The notes under the pieces are model-generated. The model worked only from the letters and a program-made list of their open reading frames with translations, did no database searches and had not been told where the DNA came from. A program made the translations under genes and the position numbers. Below, in pieces: positions 1 through 11,555 of a stretch of 64,000 bases of DNA. Origin of the DNA: Batrachochytrium dendrobatidis JAM81 (taxonomy: Eukaryota; Chytridiomycota; Chytridiomycetes; Rhizophydiales); assembly GCF_000203795.2 (NCBI RefSeq), contig NW_006281099.1, positions 2,607,774 to 2,671,773 of the forward strand, given 5' to 3'. Position 1 is the stretch's first letter. Every line of letters begins with the position of its first letter.

Positions 1-223
1 TTACTACTGTATAGACTTGCTTGATTGAATCGTTAGCTAGCTAGACTTGGATTTTGGTTCAATGCCAATTTGTAAATCTCGTTATTATATTAATGTATTG
101 GAAACCGTTTGTTTCTAATGGCTAATCTCGTATTTTGGCTAGTTTGCAACTGCTTTAATCACATAGTTTTCATGCTAAACAAACTCCAACTTCCCCACCC
201 TTTGAACTTTTCCAGATTCAATC

Positions 224-3024
224 ATGCCATACATTGCTCATCCCTCTCTGCAAGGTAAAGTATTGTTTTATACATCCATTTTTTACTTGCATATATTATC
301 AAAGAACTTTTAAATTGGTAATCATCCAATATGCTGACTATACAATTCCGTTTCTATTATTTATTCAACCTGAAACGTTGTGCACGTAATTCTAGCCGGT
401 ACTAACAATGTACTCCGAACCAAAGTTGCCTGTACCATTGGCCCTGGTAAACATGTGTTGAATTTGGAATGCTAATCATCATTTATTCGTCATGTTTAGT
501 GATCTTGTTGCATCCTAACCCTTGTTCATCTTTATGCAATGGTTTTCATGTTGCCATGAACAGCATCAAGATCAAAAGAGGTTTTGTCAGCCCTTGTCAA
601 TAGCGGCATGAGCATCGCTCGTATTAATATGAGCCATTCCACATATGATAATGCTGCACAAATCATCCGTAATCTGCGCGAGTACACTGATGCTTCCAAG
701 GACCATCCAGAAGTTGGCATATGGGTAGACATCAATGGACCAAAAGTCAGGTATGCATGGCTATTTTTGATTCTTGATGTCGGGACAAGTAGATTTTGAT
801 AAAGGCATGCAAAGGCTGCTATTAAACTGTGCCGATGACTTGATTTGCTAACCTGACTTGCAACCGGGGGTTTATCTTATTATTGCTTAGAACTGGAAAA
901 CTTGTCGATGGTAAACCTGTCCACTTGAAGAAAGGAGACAGTTTTTTGTTTGTAAATGATAGCAGTGTCATTGGAGATCATACCCAGGTAATCTTGGAAT
1001 CGATTGTTTGGTCATATTACACCATATCTTGAAAATATGCTCACCCTGATTTTATTTTACATTTTAGGTATCGACAAACTACACCCGCGAGCTTCTTCAG
1101 GTTGGAGATAAAGTTTTTGTCGACGATGGCTTGCTGTCATTCACCGTGACTGAGCGTTTGGAAAATGCCGTCAAGGCAGTCGTGGACAACAATGGTAGAT
1201 ATAAATAACCACGTTGAACAGTCGACTTGATCGTTTGATTTGGAATATAACTGGGCAATGATTTTTGTAACCAACCATTTGTTTTGAAAAATGATTCTTT
1301 CAGGCATTCTTGGCGAAAACAAGGGAGTTAATTTTCCTGATCGGAGAATTGACGATCTCCCTGCCATCTGTGAAAAGGACAAAAAAGATATTTTGTTTGC
1401 CATGCAACAAAACGTGGATTTCATTTCTATTTCATGTATTCGTGACATTGAGGATGTCGAAGAAGTCAGGTGAGCTGATTTATGGTTGATTACGATTCTT
1501 GTCTATTTGAACTATGGGCTAGCACTAGATCTATTGTATTTACGGCCGTGTTTACGTAAAACAAACACTTTTGTATCGATCTTGCAGCCACTGCCTCTAT
1601 TTTACTTTGGAGTAGACAGTGGTTCAATATGTGTTGTGTTTTCTACCAAAAATTGTACAATTACCAAGTTTGAACTAGATTCATACATGAGTATGACTGT
1701 AATAGAAATCTAATTTAGTATATTTTTAATTTGAAAATTTCATTATTCATTTACGACCAGCAGAATGATCCTTGGTAACTCGCATACTAAGATGCTTGCC
1801 AAGATTGAAAACAAACGTGCTATGAATAATTTTGAGTCGATTCTGAATGTTGCCGATGGTATTGTCATTGATCGTGGATACCTTGGTGCCGAAGTGGATG
1901 TGGATGTTATTTGTGTTGCTCAGAAAAAGATGGTTGCTTTGGTAAGTTGGTTTATATCACTTTGTGCTGAATGGTATTGCGATTGAGTTGTTTGATGCTC
2001 ATGTAAACATTGCAGGCAAACACAGCAGGAAAGCCTATTCTCATAGCAAATCAAATGCTTGAATCCATGGTGTCAAATCCCTATCCAACGAGGTCCGAGG
2101 CTTCTGGTAATATGCGTTGGACTGAATACTGTACTGCATACTGGTGTTTAATTTCAACGATTAGATGCTAATTTAACAACTATTTAGATGTTACCAATGC
2201 TGTTATGGATGGTGTTGATGGACTGGTTCTTTCTGGAGAGACTGCCATTGGTGAGTGCACATACTGTTTACCTTGTCAGCACAAGTATAGCTAATGATAA
2301 CTTTTTAATTCGAATGTAAACCATACTTTTTATCCAAATTAGGCGAGTATGTGATTGAGACCGTCGCCACCATGCGTAAAATTATTTATCAAGCCGAGCT
2401 CAACACCAACTATCTCGAGTATCAAATGAAGGCCATGCGCAGCGTGACGAAACCCATTCATATTAACGAGTCCATTGCATCTTCTGCTGTTTTGTGTGCG
2501 CGTCAAGTTGGTGCAGCTATTATTATGGTGCTAACCGAAGCTGGTGGTACTGCTCGTCTTGTTGCAAAATACCGACCTTTGATTCCTGTCATTGCTGCCA
2601 CGACAGTGCGAAAAACTGCTCGTCAGATGTCTGCCAATTTCGGACTTGTTCCTTATTATCATAGTACTGGACCTGTACGGTTTGAGATGCATTAGAATGG
2701 ATTGTATCGAGTCTGGTTTTAATAGCCCAGATGATCGAGTTTGTATAGTTTCTTACTTTTTGATTGTAAATGTTTACAGGAGACCGCCATTAGGGACACA
2801 CTGCGTAAGTAGATGGTTATGATGTGGTGTTCTTGTCTGTATATATCATATTCTAAACGATCCTTGTGGCAAAAATTTGAATATTTTTAATGTATTTAGT
2901 ATATGCCAAGGATATTGGTCTGTGTAAAGCAGGGGATATTGCAGTGATTACTTCTGGTCAAGTTGTGGGTTTTTTGGAAGGCACGACCACCAAGATGCAG
3001 CTGGTAGTTGTTCCTGACTCGTAG
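224..3024 (+). CDS. Pyruvate kinase paralogue with altered active site (12 exons)
   Basis: Spliced product of 490 residues, the usual pyruvate kinase length, in the family that turns phosphoenolpyruvate and ADP into pyruvate and ATP. My exons are 224-254, 396-446, 564-750, 891-987, 1068-1194, 1304-1469, 1764-1941, 2016-2106, 2188-2250, 2343-2674, 2780-2804 and 2900-3024. All have GT-AG borders and they sum to whole codons. Family landmarks in order: RTKVACTIGPAS near the start, GMSIARINMSHS, DINGPKVRTG, a short B domain, KIEN (K233, E235), QMLESM, PTRSEASDV, SGETAIGEY, then a C-terminal allosteric-type domain ending in VVVPDS. What is odd: the usual ARGDLG reads DRGYLG, so the Mg2+-binding Asp is Tyr259. 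The Thr before QMLESM is Asn291, and the DTKGP motif reads DINGP. The lysine and glutamate of KIE remain. It may be a non-catalytic or specialised paralogue. Intron 6 carries a repeat copy. Confidence 0.93.
1470..1763 (+). other. Pyruvate kinase intron 6 carrying a repeat insertion
   Basis: Longest intron of the gene (294 bases), flanked by GTGAGC and CAGCAG. From about 1538 it holds a sequence matching the window's terminal-inverted-repeat element, including TTTACGTAAAAC at about 1550 and the conserved ATCTTGCAG at about 1578. Confidence 0.6.
1538..1740 (+). mobile_element. Short TIR element copy H, in an intron
   Basis: The left end (GGCCGTGTTTACGTAAAAC) aligns with the terminal repeat seen at 8396, 19203 and 36408, and is followed by the shared ATCTTGCAG segment and a TCTATTTT stretch also found near 36830. 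The right end is not clearly resolved, so the end coordinate is approximate. Confidence 0.5.
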
Positions 3025-3542
3025 CCAGTCTATTGTCTGGCAATATATCGATTGTAAAACTGTTTTAATTTTTAACGAGCCATTTCTTCATTAAACCAGT
3101 TTTATTCTGAAACTTTTATTTCTTTATTTTGGGTTGATGTGTTTATTAAAAGTTTAAATGTCTTGTTAAACATTCAATACATTGTTATTTCTACCAGAGT
3201 GACTTGAACAAAGGCAGATTCTTGCAGATTTTGGATGGTTGTAACCGAGTTAAAGTTGAGTTTAGTCCAGTAGGTTGTACATGAAAGAAGCAATGCAGTA
3301 AATAAAAGTGAATACAATAGATTCCAAACTGCCTTATTTAGCTAATACAACAAATTGACAGTTTTATCAAAAGTTAAAAAATCGAATGTCTGGCATAATT
3401 GGTAATGAAACGATGTGTGTAAAATGTGTATTTAGGTTATGCAAAAAAACACTCGGTTGTCTCAGGATAGCACGTATATCTTAAACTTTAGTTTTCAAAC
3501 AACGATGGGTTACTGGTAGATGATTTTCAAGACCAAAACCAG
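3025..3542. other. Intergenic spacer between convergent genes
   Basis: About 520 bases between the 3' ends of pyruvate kinase (+) and the zinc-cluster regulator (-). It is AT-rich with AATAAA-like words (for example near 3300) that could serve polyadenylation. I see no open frame or repeat-element end in it. Confidence 0.6.
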
Positions 3543-5654
3543 TTATGCATCTGACAATGAGTTTGGTTTACCCCCAACAGCATCAAATAGCCCTGTCTGT
3601 TGTAAAGCAGCAGCAATGTGGGTTTGAAATAGAGCCATAAGGGCTGGATCGACTGCTGCTGTTGCTGCCTCTGGAACGGCATTTCCTCGTGGTTGACTAG
3701 TTGGTATCACTGTATCAAAATTAGATGGCTGCAATGGTGGAATGAGACAGTTGTGCAAAAGGTGACGGAGATCAGCTGAAGATTGTGAGGAATGTTGATG
3801 GTTTTGGGCGGGAATCGAAAGCGATGGCTGATGTAATGCCGATGCAAGCTGTGACGGATTCATATTTCCTAAAGCAAGTTGCGGCTGTGGTGGAACAGAT
3901 GCTAAAATGGCTGCAGTAATAGCACCATAATCCGGAGCTAGTAATCATCAACATATATAATTGTTAGTTTTAAATATAAACACTGTAAGCCAAATAGCTT
4001 TACAGCAACATGGTTACCTGTGGTGGCATTTCCCCCAGGAAGCAAAACAGCCAATGTAGCAATTGCCTGTAGAATTTCATTTGACACAGTCGGTTGTGCT
4101 GTAGAAGGTACCAATAACTTTTGATAAAACGATTGAAGATCTGTATGTTGTGATGGAGGTAAAAATGGCAGAATCTGTCTTTGCGTTGAAGCACCAGTAG
4201 ATGCTTTATTTGAGTGTTTTGATGCCGAATGAGCTCGCGAATGAGCTGCAGTAGAATATTTCAACGATCTGGAAGGCTTTGTCAATTTCTGCAGCCTTTT
4301 TCGCTTCAAAGCCTGTACTGCAGGTGTAGGTGACTCGGAGTTTTCAGTTTGTGAATCTGTGGATGATGGAATATCTTCAATTGCAGCAACAGATGTAGTT
4401 GTTGTTGGACCAAATGGTGACAATGCAACGGGTATGGGAGTTGTAATTTTGACTGTTTCTAAAATCGATGCAGTATGAGGCAAAATTGTCATTGTGGTGC
4501 TAGATTCTACCGATTGAGAACCTGAAAGTACTAATGGTTCTAATTTTGACAAACTTTGGGTGTTCTGCTGACGAAATGCTCTTTCAACATTTGATGGACG
4601 ACCACGCTTACGACGACTTGCATCTACACATTCGTGGGTCTTGTTGTTACGAATACATCTCTAAAAACATACACACATTACTAGGTTAGCGAGTTTGAAC
4701 AGTGACAAAATGAGGTATGTAGTAGCAGTTTTAATCTTGTCAAACCAAGCCAATACACAGGTTTTGATGGCTTATAGCGTTAAATTTCCAACTTGCCTGA
4801 CATGGCCGTTCATTACCGCATGCAGTGTGTGCTAGTTTACATGCCTGGCATGCCTTTTGTACATAAGGTCCAGAGTGTCCTTTGGGGCTTGCATCAGGAA
4901 ATGAATATCGAAAGGGCTGACTTTTATTCGGAAAGGTAGATAGTCCCTGCAATGAAAAAGAGGATGGCAAAGTGTTCATTCCTACAGCAGGAGCAGCCAG
5001 GTTTATAAGATCTGGCAGGTGTAGTTTATCCAACAATGGCTGTTGTTGCAGTGTATCCTGACCAGCGACATTCCCCATTGTGTTGTTTACTGCATCTGTG
5101 ATTAGCTTTATGGCTGCCAAGGATGGTAAACTAGACAACTACCATGAACAATAAATAGAAACAAGTTAGATTTTTTAAAGTGCATGCCTGCAACCAACTG
5201 CAACCAATGCCATAAGTGATTCCTGACATACCGGATCTTGCCATGGCGATGGAGTCTGTGGTTTTTGCAACGAGCGATTTTCAGTAGCCATTTGAGCCTG
5301 AACCAGTGGAATCAAGGACTGCATAAAATGATCCATAACTTGCTGCGTAACATCATCCTGCTGCTGTTCCAGTTGAGCCTGAGCAGCCCGCTGCTGAAAA
5401 AGCTGTTCCTGTTGCAATTGCTGCAACTGCAGCTGGATTTGATGTTGTAGCTGCTGCTGCATCAGCAGCTGTAAAAAAGAGTTTGTGAAGGAATTCGCAG
5501 TTGCGCCGGTCAAGGCAGAAGCTATGGCCGGTGAAGGTGATTCAAGGTGTTGTGAAGGCTGAGTGTCTTGTAGAATCTGCCGTGAGGATGACAACAAGCT
5601 AATAGGCTTGGATTGACTGGATTCAGTCAGAGAATGAACTGGATGAGAAGCCAT
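3543..5654 (-). CDS. Zn2Cys6 zinc-cluster transcription factor
   Basis: Four exons (5654-5232, 5138-4797, 4660-4018, 3937-3543) give 600 residues. The N-terminal third is low complexity and very glutamine rich (about residues 65-110), typical of an activation region. A fungal binuclear zinc cluster lies at about residues 238-268, CQACKLAHTAC..RPCQRC..C, with the expected six-cysteine spacing (C-x2-C-x6-C-x5-C-x2-C-x7-C). It is followed by a basic RRKRGRPSN stretch (AT-hook-like GRP). The rest is rich in Ser, Pro and Gln. The 'SKACxxCKxAH' style resembles the AcuK/ERT1/Rds2 group, but I see no PAS domain, so target genes are unknown. The intron inside the cluster has a GC donor. A GTG codon upstream leaves the frame open, but the first ATG (MASHPV) is at 5654. 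Confidence 0.85.
4661..4796 (-). other. GC-AG intron splitting the zinc cluster
   Basis: The exon ends in ..TGTCAG followed by GCAAGT; the next exon begins AGATGTATTCG after TTTTAG. Only this junction restores the fourth-to-fifth cysteine spacing (C-Q-R-C), so the donor is GC, not GT. Confidence 0.85.
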
Positions 5655-6130
5655 GCAGTTGCTCTTGAGCTGATCCAACACAATCTTGTCAATTCAATGG
5701 AAAGAATTAAATGTCCAATTTACTGCCATATTCACGTAAAACATTAAATAAGGGTGTCGAATAAACAGCCAGTTTCATCAGATTTACTAGACGATATTGT
5801 TATCTAAACTCTAGTTTGCCGAGTTTAGAGGACAATATTGTATATAAAAACTAGACAGATATTCATACTGCTGTGGTGTGAATCCCATACCAAAACCGTC
5901 AAACTGGGTATCTGGTTTCAAACTTGACGATCATGCAGTATATAACTATTTCAAAGTGAAGTAGTTTAACTGCAAGCATCAATGATGATTTATTGTTTAT
6001 TGAAAAATAATTAACAGAAAAACAGCAAATACTCATTCCAAGTGTTCTAGTTTACGCGAAACGGTTGTCTAGCACACCCTCAGGAATACGACTGTAACTG
6101 CCAGTTTCTAGTCAAGCTTGTACTAAAACA
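5655..6130. promoter_or_regulatory. Divergent upstream region largely filled by a repeat copy
   Basis: Shared upstream space of the zinc-cluster gene (-) and the TMEM184 gene (+), about 475 bases between start codons. Most of it is element copy A, so promoter signals for either gene lie in or just beside the element. No specific factor site is recognised. Confidence 0.4.
5719..6069 (+). mobile_element. Short TIR element copy A
   Basis: The left end TTACTGCCATATTCACGTAAAA and an inverted right end GTTTACGCGAAACGGTTGT match the family's terminal repeats. The interior shares blocks with copy B at 8396 (GCCAGTTTC, a TTTCAAA..GTGAA block, AACAG near the right), so A and B form one subfamily. No coding capacity is seen. 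The right boundary is less certain: another terminal-like word (GAATACGACTGTAA) sits at 6084-6097. Confidence 0.55.
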
Positions 6131-8164
6131 ATGTTGCCACTGCCCATCCAGCAAGGCAGCACCAAAGTCGGTGCTGTCGCCTACTTTCTCGCTGGAGTGT
6201 CTGTTTTTGTTGCCACTGTCTTGTCTTTGTACTCTATGTTTTTGCATCTTAAAAACTATCGACGGCCTGACTTGCAGCGTCTGATTATCCGTATTTTGTG
6301 GATGTAAGCTTTCTGGTTTCACAAGACGTCTGATGTGTAGTGCATATTAACTGTTGAAAATCACTTGCTTTTCTTGCTGCAAATCTTGTTGTTTCAAATA
6401 ACTTGGGTCCTGTTCAACTTTTCAATAACCTTGTTTAGGTCAATGATGTTCCGTTCTTTACCCTTCATGCTTGGTCTACTTATCTTGTAGATCAATTACG
6501 TTATGATCTCAACGGATGTTTTATTTATCTGATCTACTTGTAGTTTTTAATTCTTGTTTTTGAATGCAATCAAATATAGGGTACCTATTTATGGTGTTGC
6601 TTCATTCGTTAGTCTGTCATCCAAGTACACGTCGCACTATATCGACACAATTCGTGATGTTTACGAGGTCAGTACGAGTTGATGTTTTCGACAATTTGCA
6701 AAATTTCATTTGATTAAAGTCATGAGTGTTTATCGGCATACTTGTGCAATTAGGCTTTTGTGATATATTCGTTTTTCACTCTTTTAATCAACTATCTCGG
6801 CGGAGAGCGTGCACTTCTTTCACTACTACAAGAACGATTACGTATTCACCATCTTTGGCCATTCAACTATTGTTTTCTTCCCATGGATGTAGGTTGCGTG
6901 TTTAATATTTGTGAATTAAAGTGTCTTTGTATTTTTTGACCAAATCAAAATGCATATATTACAGATGAGTGATCCACAAACATTTTTGTTTATTCGTCGA
7001 GGTGTACTTCAGTTTGTTATTCTTAAACCACTTTTGGCCATCCTCATTATGATTCTCAAAGTATCAGGACACTACGAAGAAGGATACGTTGCATGGGAGA
7101 GTTCATATCTATATCTGTCGTTTGCATATAACCTCAGTGTTTGCTGTAGCATGTACTGCCTAGTTTTGTTTTATGTGCAATGCTCCAACGATCTTGAACC
7201 GTACAGACCCATGCCAAAATTTATATGTGTCAAGGCTATTATTTTCCTTACATTCTGGCAAGGTTTGATTGTGGCAATGTTAGTTGCTGTCGGAGCAATT
7301 AGTGGTTCTGATCAAGACAAGGAATATTCGGCAAATAATATTGCACTTGCTTTACAAGATACCATACTTTGTTTTGAGATGCCATTTTTTGCTTGGCTGC
7401 ACTTTTATGCATTTCCTTGGACCGACTATGATGATCGTAGACTATCATCGCGTGTTACACTGCGATATGCTGTTCGTGATGCATTGGGAATCAAAGATTT
7501 GATCCAAGACACTTATTTTACCTTTGTGGATCCACCAGATTTTACACGTCCACTTCGTCATCCAACCCATCGCAGCTGGGCAGAAACACATACAGTAGCC
7601 CACTGGATTGAAGATGATGAAGATGGTTTGCCAAGCAGCTATTATGGACAACAGAGTGCATCTTATTCATCCTCGTCAATTTTAGCGGCTAGATCTGAAC
7701 GTCAGCACATTGGACCAAGCCGTCAGGGTAAATTGTACCTTGAATCAGATGATGAGACTGATATGACACCACTTGAATTTCTTGATCCTGACGACGAAGA
7801 AGAGATTGATTATGCTCAATCCAGAGAGCTTATGTTTGGAGATTTTAATTTTCCTGTTGTGCATGAAGATCCACGGTATCAGCATCCGCCGCAGGTTCGA
7901 CGGATTATTGAGCAACATGCGACTGATTTTAATGCACAAGTAGCTCGTCTTGGATTTGGAACACTATTTTTTGGCGATACTGAGCAGGAATATGCACACC
8001 CATCCAATCGTCCTGCAAATGCTCAATTAGATGGCTCGCGTGGTAAACAGCATGCTATGGTCAGAGAAGAGGATACTTATGATGATGTCATTGAAGTAGA
8101 CTCTACAGAAGATAGTAGTGGACTGCTACGGACGCATTTTCATTCAAGCGAGACACATAAATGA
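6131..8164 (+). CDS. TMEM184/DUF300 (organic solute transporter Ost-alpha family) membrane protein
   Basis: Exons 6131-6303, 6580-6667, 6754-6888 and 6965-8164 give 531 residues. Membrane segments begin near residue 14 (VGAVAYFLAGVSVFVATVL). Family signatures follow: MVPIYGVASFVSL, a YIDTIRDVYEAFVIYSF run, NYLGGE, then KP.LAILIMILK, YNLSVCCSMYCLVLFY and a PMPKFICVKAIIFLTFWQG motif. After the last membrane segment, from about residue 280, the protein becomes a long acidic, Ser/Asp-rich cytosolic tail (DDEEEIDYAQ and similar) with no recognised domain. Fungal members are vacuolar or endomembrane proteins, and an equivalent place is likely here. The substrate, if any, is unknown. The gene starts about 60 bases downstream of element copy A. 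Confidence 0.9.
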
Positions 8165-8686
8165 TTTCTATTTCCATAGTTAGTTTTGTATCATCGGGCA
8201 ACTTGCCAAACCATTGGCTTCATTTTTATACCATCCATTTATTTACATTGTCAAGTTGGGCATAGTTTATAGGATTTCCGTATCCTACTTTTTTAAATGT
8301 CTGCCGTAGGTTAAATAAAGTATTCACACATTTATAACTGTGGCTTTAAAGGCTGGGTTTACATATTTTTCCGTCAAGGTTGCACACATTCCAATTTACT
8401 GCTGCATTCACGTAAAATGAACCACTAGATAAAAGTCGGCATAACAAACTGCCAGTTTCCACCAAATTGACTGAACGATACGGTTATTTCAAAAGTGAAT
8501 AAATAGTTTAATTGTGAGCATCGCATGATGGCCGTTTTCCATTGAAAAAATAGTCAATTCCTAACAGGAAAGTGGAGCGAACAAATGTTCATTTCAGAGC
8601 AAAATACAATCACTGCAAGAAATTCAAGTTTTATTTTACGTGAACACGGCAGTCATTTCCAAAAACTCGAGTTTGGTTCGTCTGTC
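8165..8686. other. Spacer with 3' end of TMEM184 gene and element copy B
   Basis: Holds AT-rich 3' sequence (AATAAAG near 8314) and then element copy B, which runs to about 30 bases before the likely start codon of the next gene. I see no other gene. Confidence 0.6.
8396..8655 (+). mobile_element. Short TIR element copy B (about 260 bp)
   Basis: Left terminus TTACTGCTGCATTCACGTAAAATG and right terminus ATTTTACGTGAACACGGCAGT are inverted copies of each other. The interior matches copy A. There is no coding sequence of its own, but an ATG inside it (8585) is in frame with the following gene. Confidence 0.72.
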
Positions 8687-11101
8687 ATGGAGAGCCTATC
8701 CAAGTTTGTGCAGCTGATGCTATTGCATGTCGAACTACCTGTATGGTTTGACAAAAATAATGAACAGGACAGCCAGTCTATAGACATATCCATTTCCCAG
8801 CTTTCCTCTCAACTTGCATTTGTAAATGAACAGTTGATCAAAATACCTCAAAAGAGGTAAATACCATCAGTTTAAGCGACGAATGTCATAGTTTTACTAC
8901 AGATTCGAGCAGTTTCTTGGACTTTATTCTCATCTGTTATACATTGTATTTTGTGTAACCTGATGTTGGTTCTGATGCAGACGATTTCCCAGAGTAATCG
9001 AGACTCAGATATGGAAACTCTATGAAGCTCAACTTGTCCAAGTCAAACAGACGTTGCAGCAACGATCGGAATGGGAGAGAACCTCTTCAATTTATTTTAA
9101 ACTTATCAAGAAACTGTTTGAGTGGATGCGAAACACATGTGCGGATGTACCAGAAAATCAATGGATTGCTAGGTAAAACCTATTATGCGTATATCAATGT
9201 TTGTTTTTTGGTACTGAACATGTGTTCTTGATTTTTAACCCAATCTTCAACTAGCGAGATTCAAGTGCATACTATTGTTAATGATATCCTACTGGATCTG
9301 ATTGATTGGCGTAATCATGCAGGCGAAGAGTCTGAAAGAAAAGGTACGTTTTACATGTCCTTCAAATCATTGGATTCAAGCAAATCAAACTACCATTATT
9401 TTTGGATTTAATGTTCTGTTTTGGCACCTTTTATTTATAGACGCAACTCAAGCAATTGACATGGGGATGCAAGCATTGTCAAATATGTGCACTTCCAACA
9501 CTTTAGTGCAGTCGTCTATCTGGCAATTTTTTGTGAGGGAATCGCAGCTTCTTAGGTTTGTAATTGCACGAAGCATTCGCTACATATTTTGGTACAGCTA
9601 TTTCTGACATATGTACTTGATACTATTTGACTACTATGATGAATAGCTTGTTTCTGTTATTTGCCGATCCTGCGTCAGTCAAGTACGCTCTTGTGTGGAT
9701 CCATAACTGTACTTTGAACAATTCGTTACAATGGCAAGTGTGATGGGTTTAGTCACGCTTAATTATTTTGGAAATGTTTAATTTATATTGTATGCTCGTT
9801 ACAAATGATTATATCTAGTAAAGATTTTGTTGATAATATTACTGGCTCTGAAGCAATTGCATCTATTTTGAATGTTTTTGCAAATGAAAGCGGTACTCAA
9901 ACTGACAATTTTGAATTAAGGTGAGTTTGATTTGCAGTTTTACTGGTGGTATTGGCATCGTAACTAAATTAAATTTTATTGGGTTTAACAAGCTATTCAT
10001 GTATAAAGAACCTGTTGATATCAGACTTGGCTCCAGCTATATGGACATCTTTGGAGCAGTCAGTACACTTGCTTTGGAGATTTATCAACTGATAAAATTA
10101 AAATATTCATTTTTTAAATCAATAGCAACTAACACTTGAATATTAATAGAATAGAGAATGGAGGCATGTCTTCAGTGCATGTAGCGTTACTAAAAGCTCT
10201 TGATGGAATGGTAAACGGTTCTGCGCAACTGAATGTGAGCTTGCCAAACACAAGCAAGTTGATATCGAGAATACTAGTTTCAACAACCAAAAAGCTTCAA
10301 ACATTACTAAGTACTCCTGAACCTCAGTTGGATTCATCTATACAACACATTTGCACATTCGTTGTGCTTGTTTTACAATATCTCGGAGTGGCATCACAAA
10401 TATCCACAGAAGCTGAGATTTCAAGTTGGGTAGATGACGGACTTGCCAAATCTCTGATCAGTAAGTGTCGATTCTCTGGATATTCGTTGCTTTATTTGGT
10501 ATAATATTCTAGTTTTCAACTAACGATTTGCTTTGTTGTATCTTGACTAGCTTTATTACACGGTGTGAGTAAGCTTCAACCCATATTTGTGGATAAGTCG
10601 AGTAGTCCTTCGCATGATATCAAGTCCAACATATTCTTTATGATTCGGTGTGATATCATGAAAGTGATTGCCAATATCACATATACATCTCAACAAGCAC
10701 AAAATGAGGTGAGTTGAGCAATGCATGATATACTTGCTAAAACCATGTAAATTGACTTATACGTGTCATTCCATGGTGTAGATCAGAATGTGCGATGGGA
10801 TTCCATTAGTATTGAGCAACTGCGTGATCGATGATTTGAATCCATGTAGGTTAACTTTAGTTGTATTTTTTACGGATTTTCAGTCAATGATGAGCATTTT
10901 TGATTTACCCTTTTACTGATGGATGCAGATTTACGAGAATATGCACTGTTTGCAGTGCGTAATCTGACCAAAAACAACAGAGAAAACCAAATGTTGATTG
11001 CATCGCTGGAAGCGAGAAAAGTAGTTCCAAACGAGATACTGACAGAAATGGGAGTTGAAGCAGCAATAGATCCAGTAACAGGTAAACTGACATTCAAATA
11101 A
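8687..11101 (+). CDS. Ataxin-10 / CTR86-like armadillo protein
   Basis: About ten exons (8687-8856, 8981-9172, 9255-9343, 9441-9555, 9647-9733, 9819-9920, 10150-10460, 10551-10708, 10782-10845, 10929-11101), roughly 485 residues of helical repeat character. Motifs include ALSNMCTSN and VKYALVWIHNCTLNN. Most telling is the C-terminal ataxin-10 domain: IRCDIMKVIANITY, GIPLVLSNCVIDDLNP, REYALFAVRNLTKNN. Animal ataxin-10 acts in cytokinesis and cilium-related signalling and the yeast relative is Ctr86; the role here is inferred only. The start is uncertain: the frame is also open from an ATG at 8585 inside repeat copy B, but the ATG at 8687 lies outside the repeat and is preferred. The intron after 9733 probably has a GC donor. 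Confidence 0.87.
9734..9818 (+). other. Probable GC-AG intron in the ataxin-10-like gene
   Basis: The next exon must be entered after two bases of a codon to keep the frame. ATG|GCAAGT fits this phase. A GT donor four codon-positions later is possible but weak, so this is the least certain of the six GC introns. Confidence 0.5.
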
Positions 11102-11555
11102 ACCGTTACTTTACAAATCAATTGGCAGACACAGTTTGAACTTGTGAGGAATCGATTCTACTGTTTGGGTCAAATTAAAATCAATCTGTAAATGGTTGAA
11201 GCAGTTGAACAACCATTGTTGTATTTGCATAAAATGGAGCACTAAACAAGAATGCCACTCATAACCAGCAGAATTTTGAGAACAATCGAGTCCAATATAT
11301 GGATTGTTGTGAATACGAAGATTGTATAAGTTATGACTATGCAGAATGTCAAGATAAAGATGGCTTGAGTGTGTCATATGATGATCGTTGTGTTGATTCA
11401 AAAAGTAGTCGATTGGAATAAGAAAACGCAGCGAATATCAAACAATTATTCTGGAGCAGAAAAACACGAGCATTCCATTCTACGCGAATCCAACTGTAAA
11501 TTCAAATTCAGTCCATCGGACATCTTGTCCATTATTATACATTACTGAGCAATTT
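11102..11555. other. Intergenic spacer upstream of BRCA2
   Basis: About 450 AT-rich bases between the ataxin-10-like gene and BRCA2, both on the + strand. The last part contains one end of the repeat element (copy C). An antisense open frame of about 95 codons crosses it but has no recognisable features, and I do not call it. Confidence 0.5.
11445..11499 (+). mobile_element. Truncated TIR element, right end only (copy C)
   Basis: TATTCTGGAGCAGAA followed by CATTCCATTCTACGCGAATCC and ACTGTAA matches the right end of copy F (TATTCCGGAGCAAAA .. CCATTTTACGTGAATAGGG .. CTGTAA). I find no matching left end, so it is a remnant about 55 bases upstream of the BRCA2 start. Confidence 0.5.

Noticed and set aside
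5390..5470. CAG/CTG-rich tract as a microsatellite
   Set aside because: It is coding and gives the glutamine-rich activation segment of the zinc-cluster protein; codons are mixed CAA and CAG.
5655..5681. GTG start giving MLDQLKSNC for the zinc-cluster protein
   Set aside because: GTG is an unlikely start in a nuclear eukaryotic gene. The first ATG of the frame (5654) leaves all domains intact.
6084..6097. GAATACGACTGTAA as the true right end of element copy A
   Set aside because: The better paired end is GTTTACGCGAAACGGTTGT ending near 6069. The second word may be a nested or older end, so it was left out of the call.
11111..11401. 96-codon minus-strand ORF in the spacer before BRCA2
   Set aside because: His/Asn-rich, no recognisable motif, in AT-rich spacer beside a repeat remnant.
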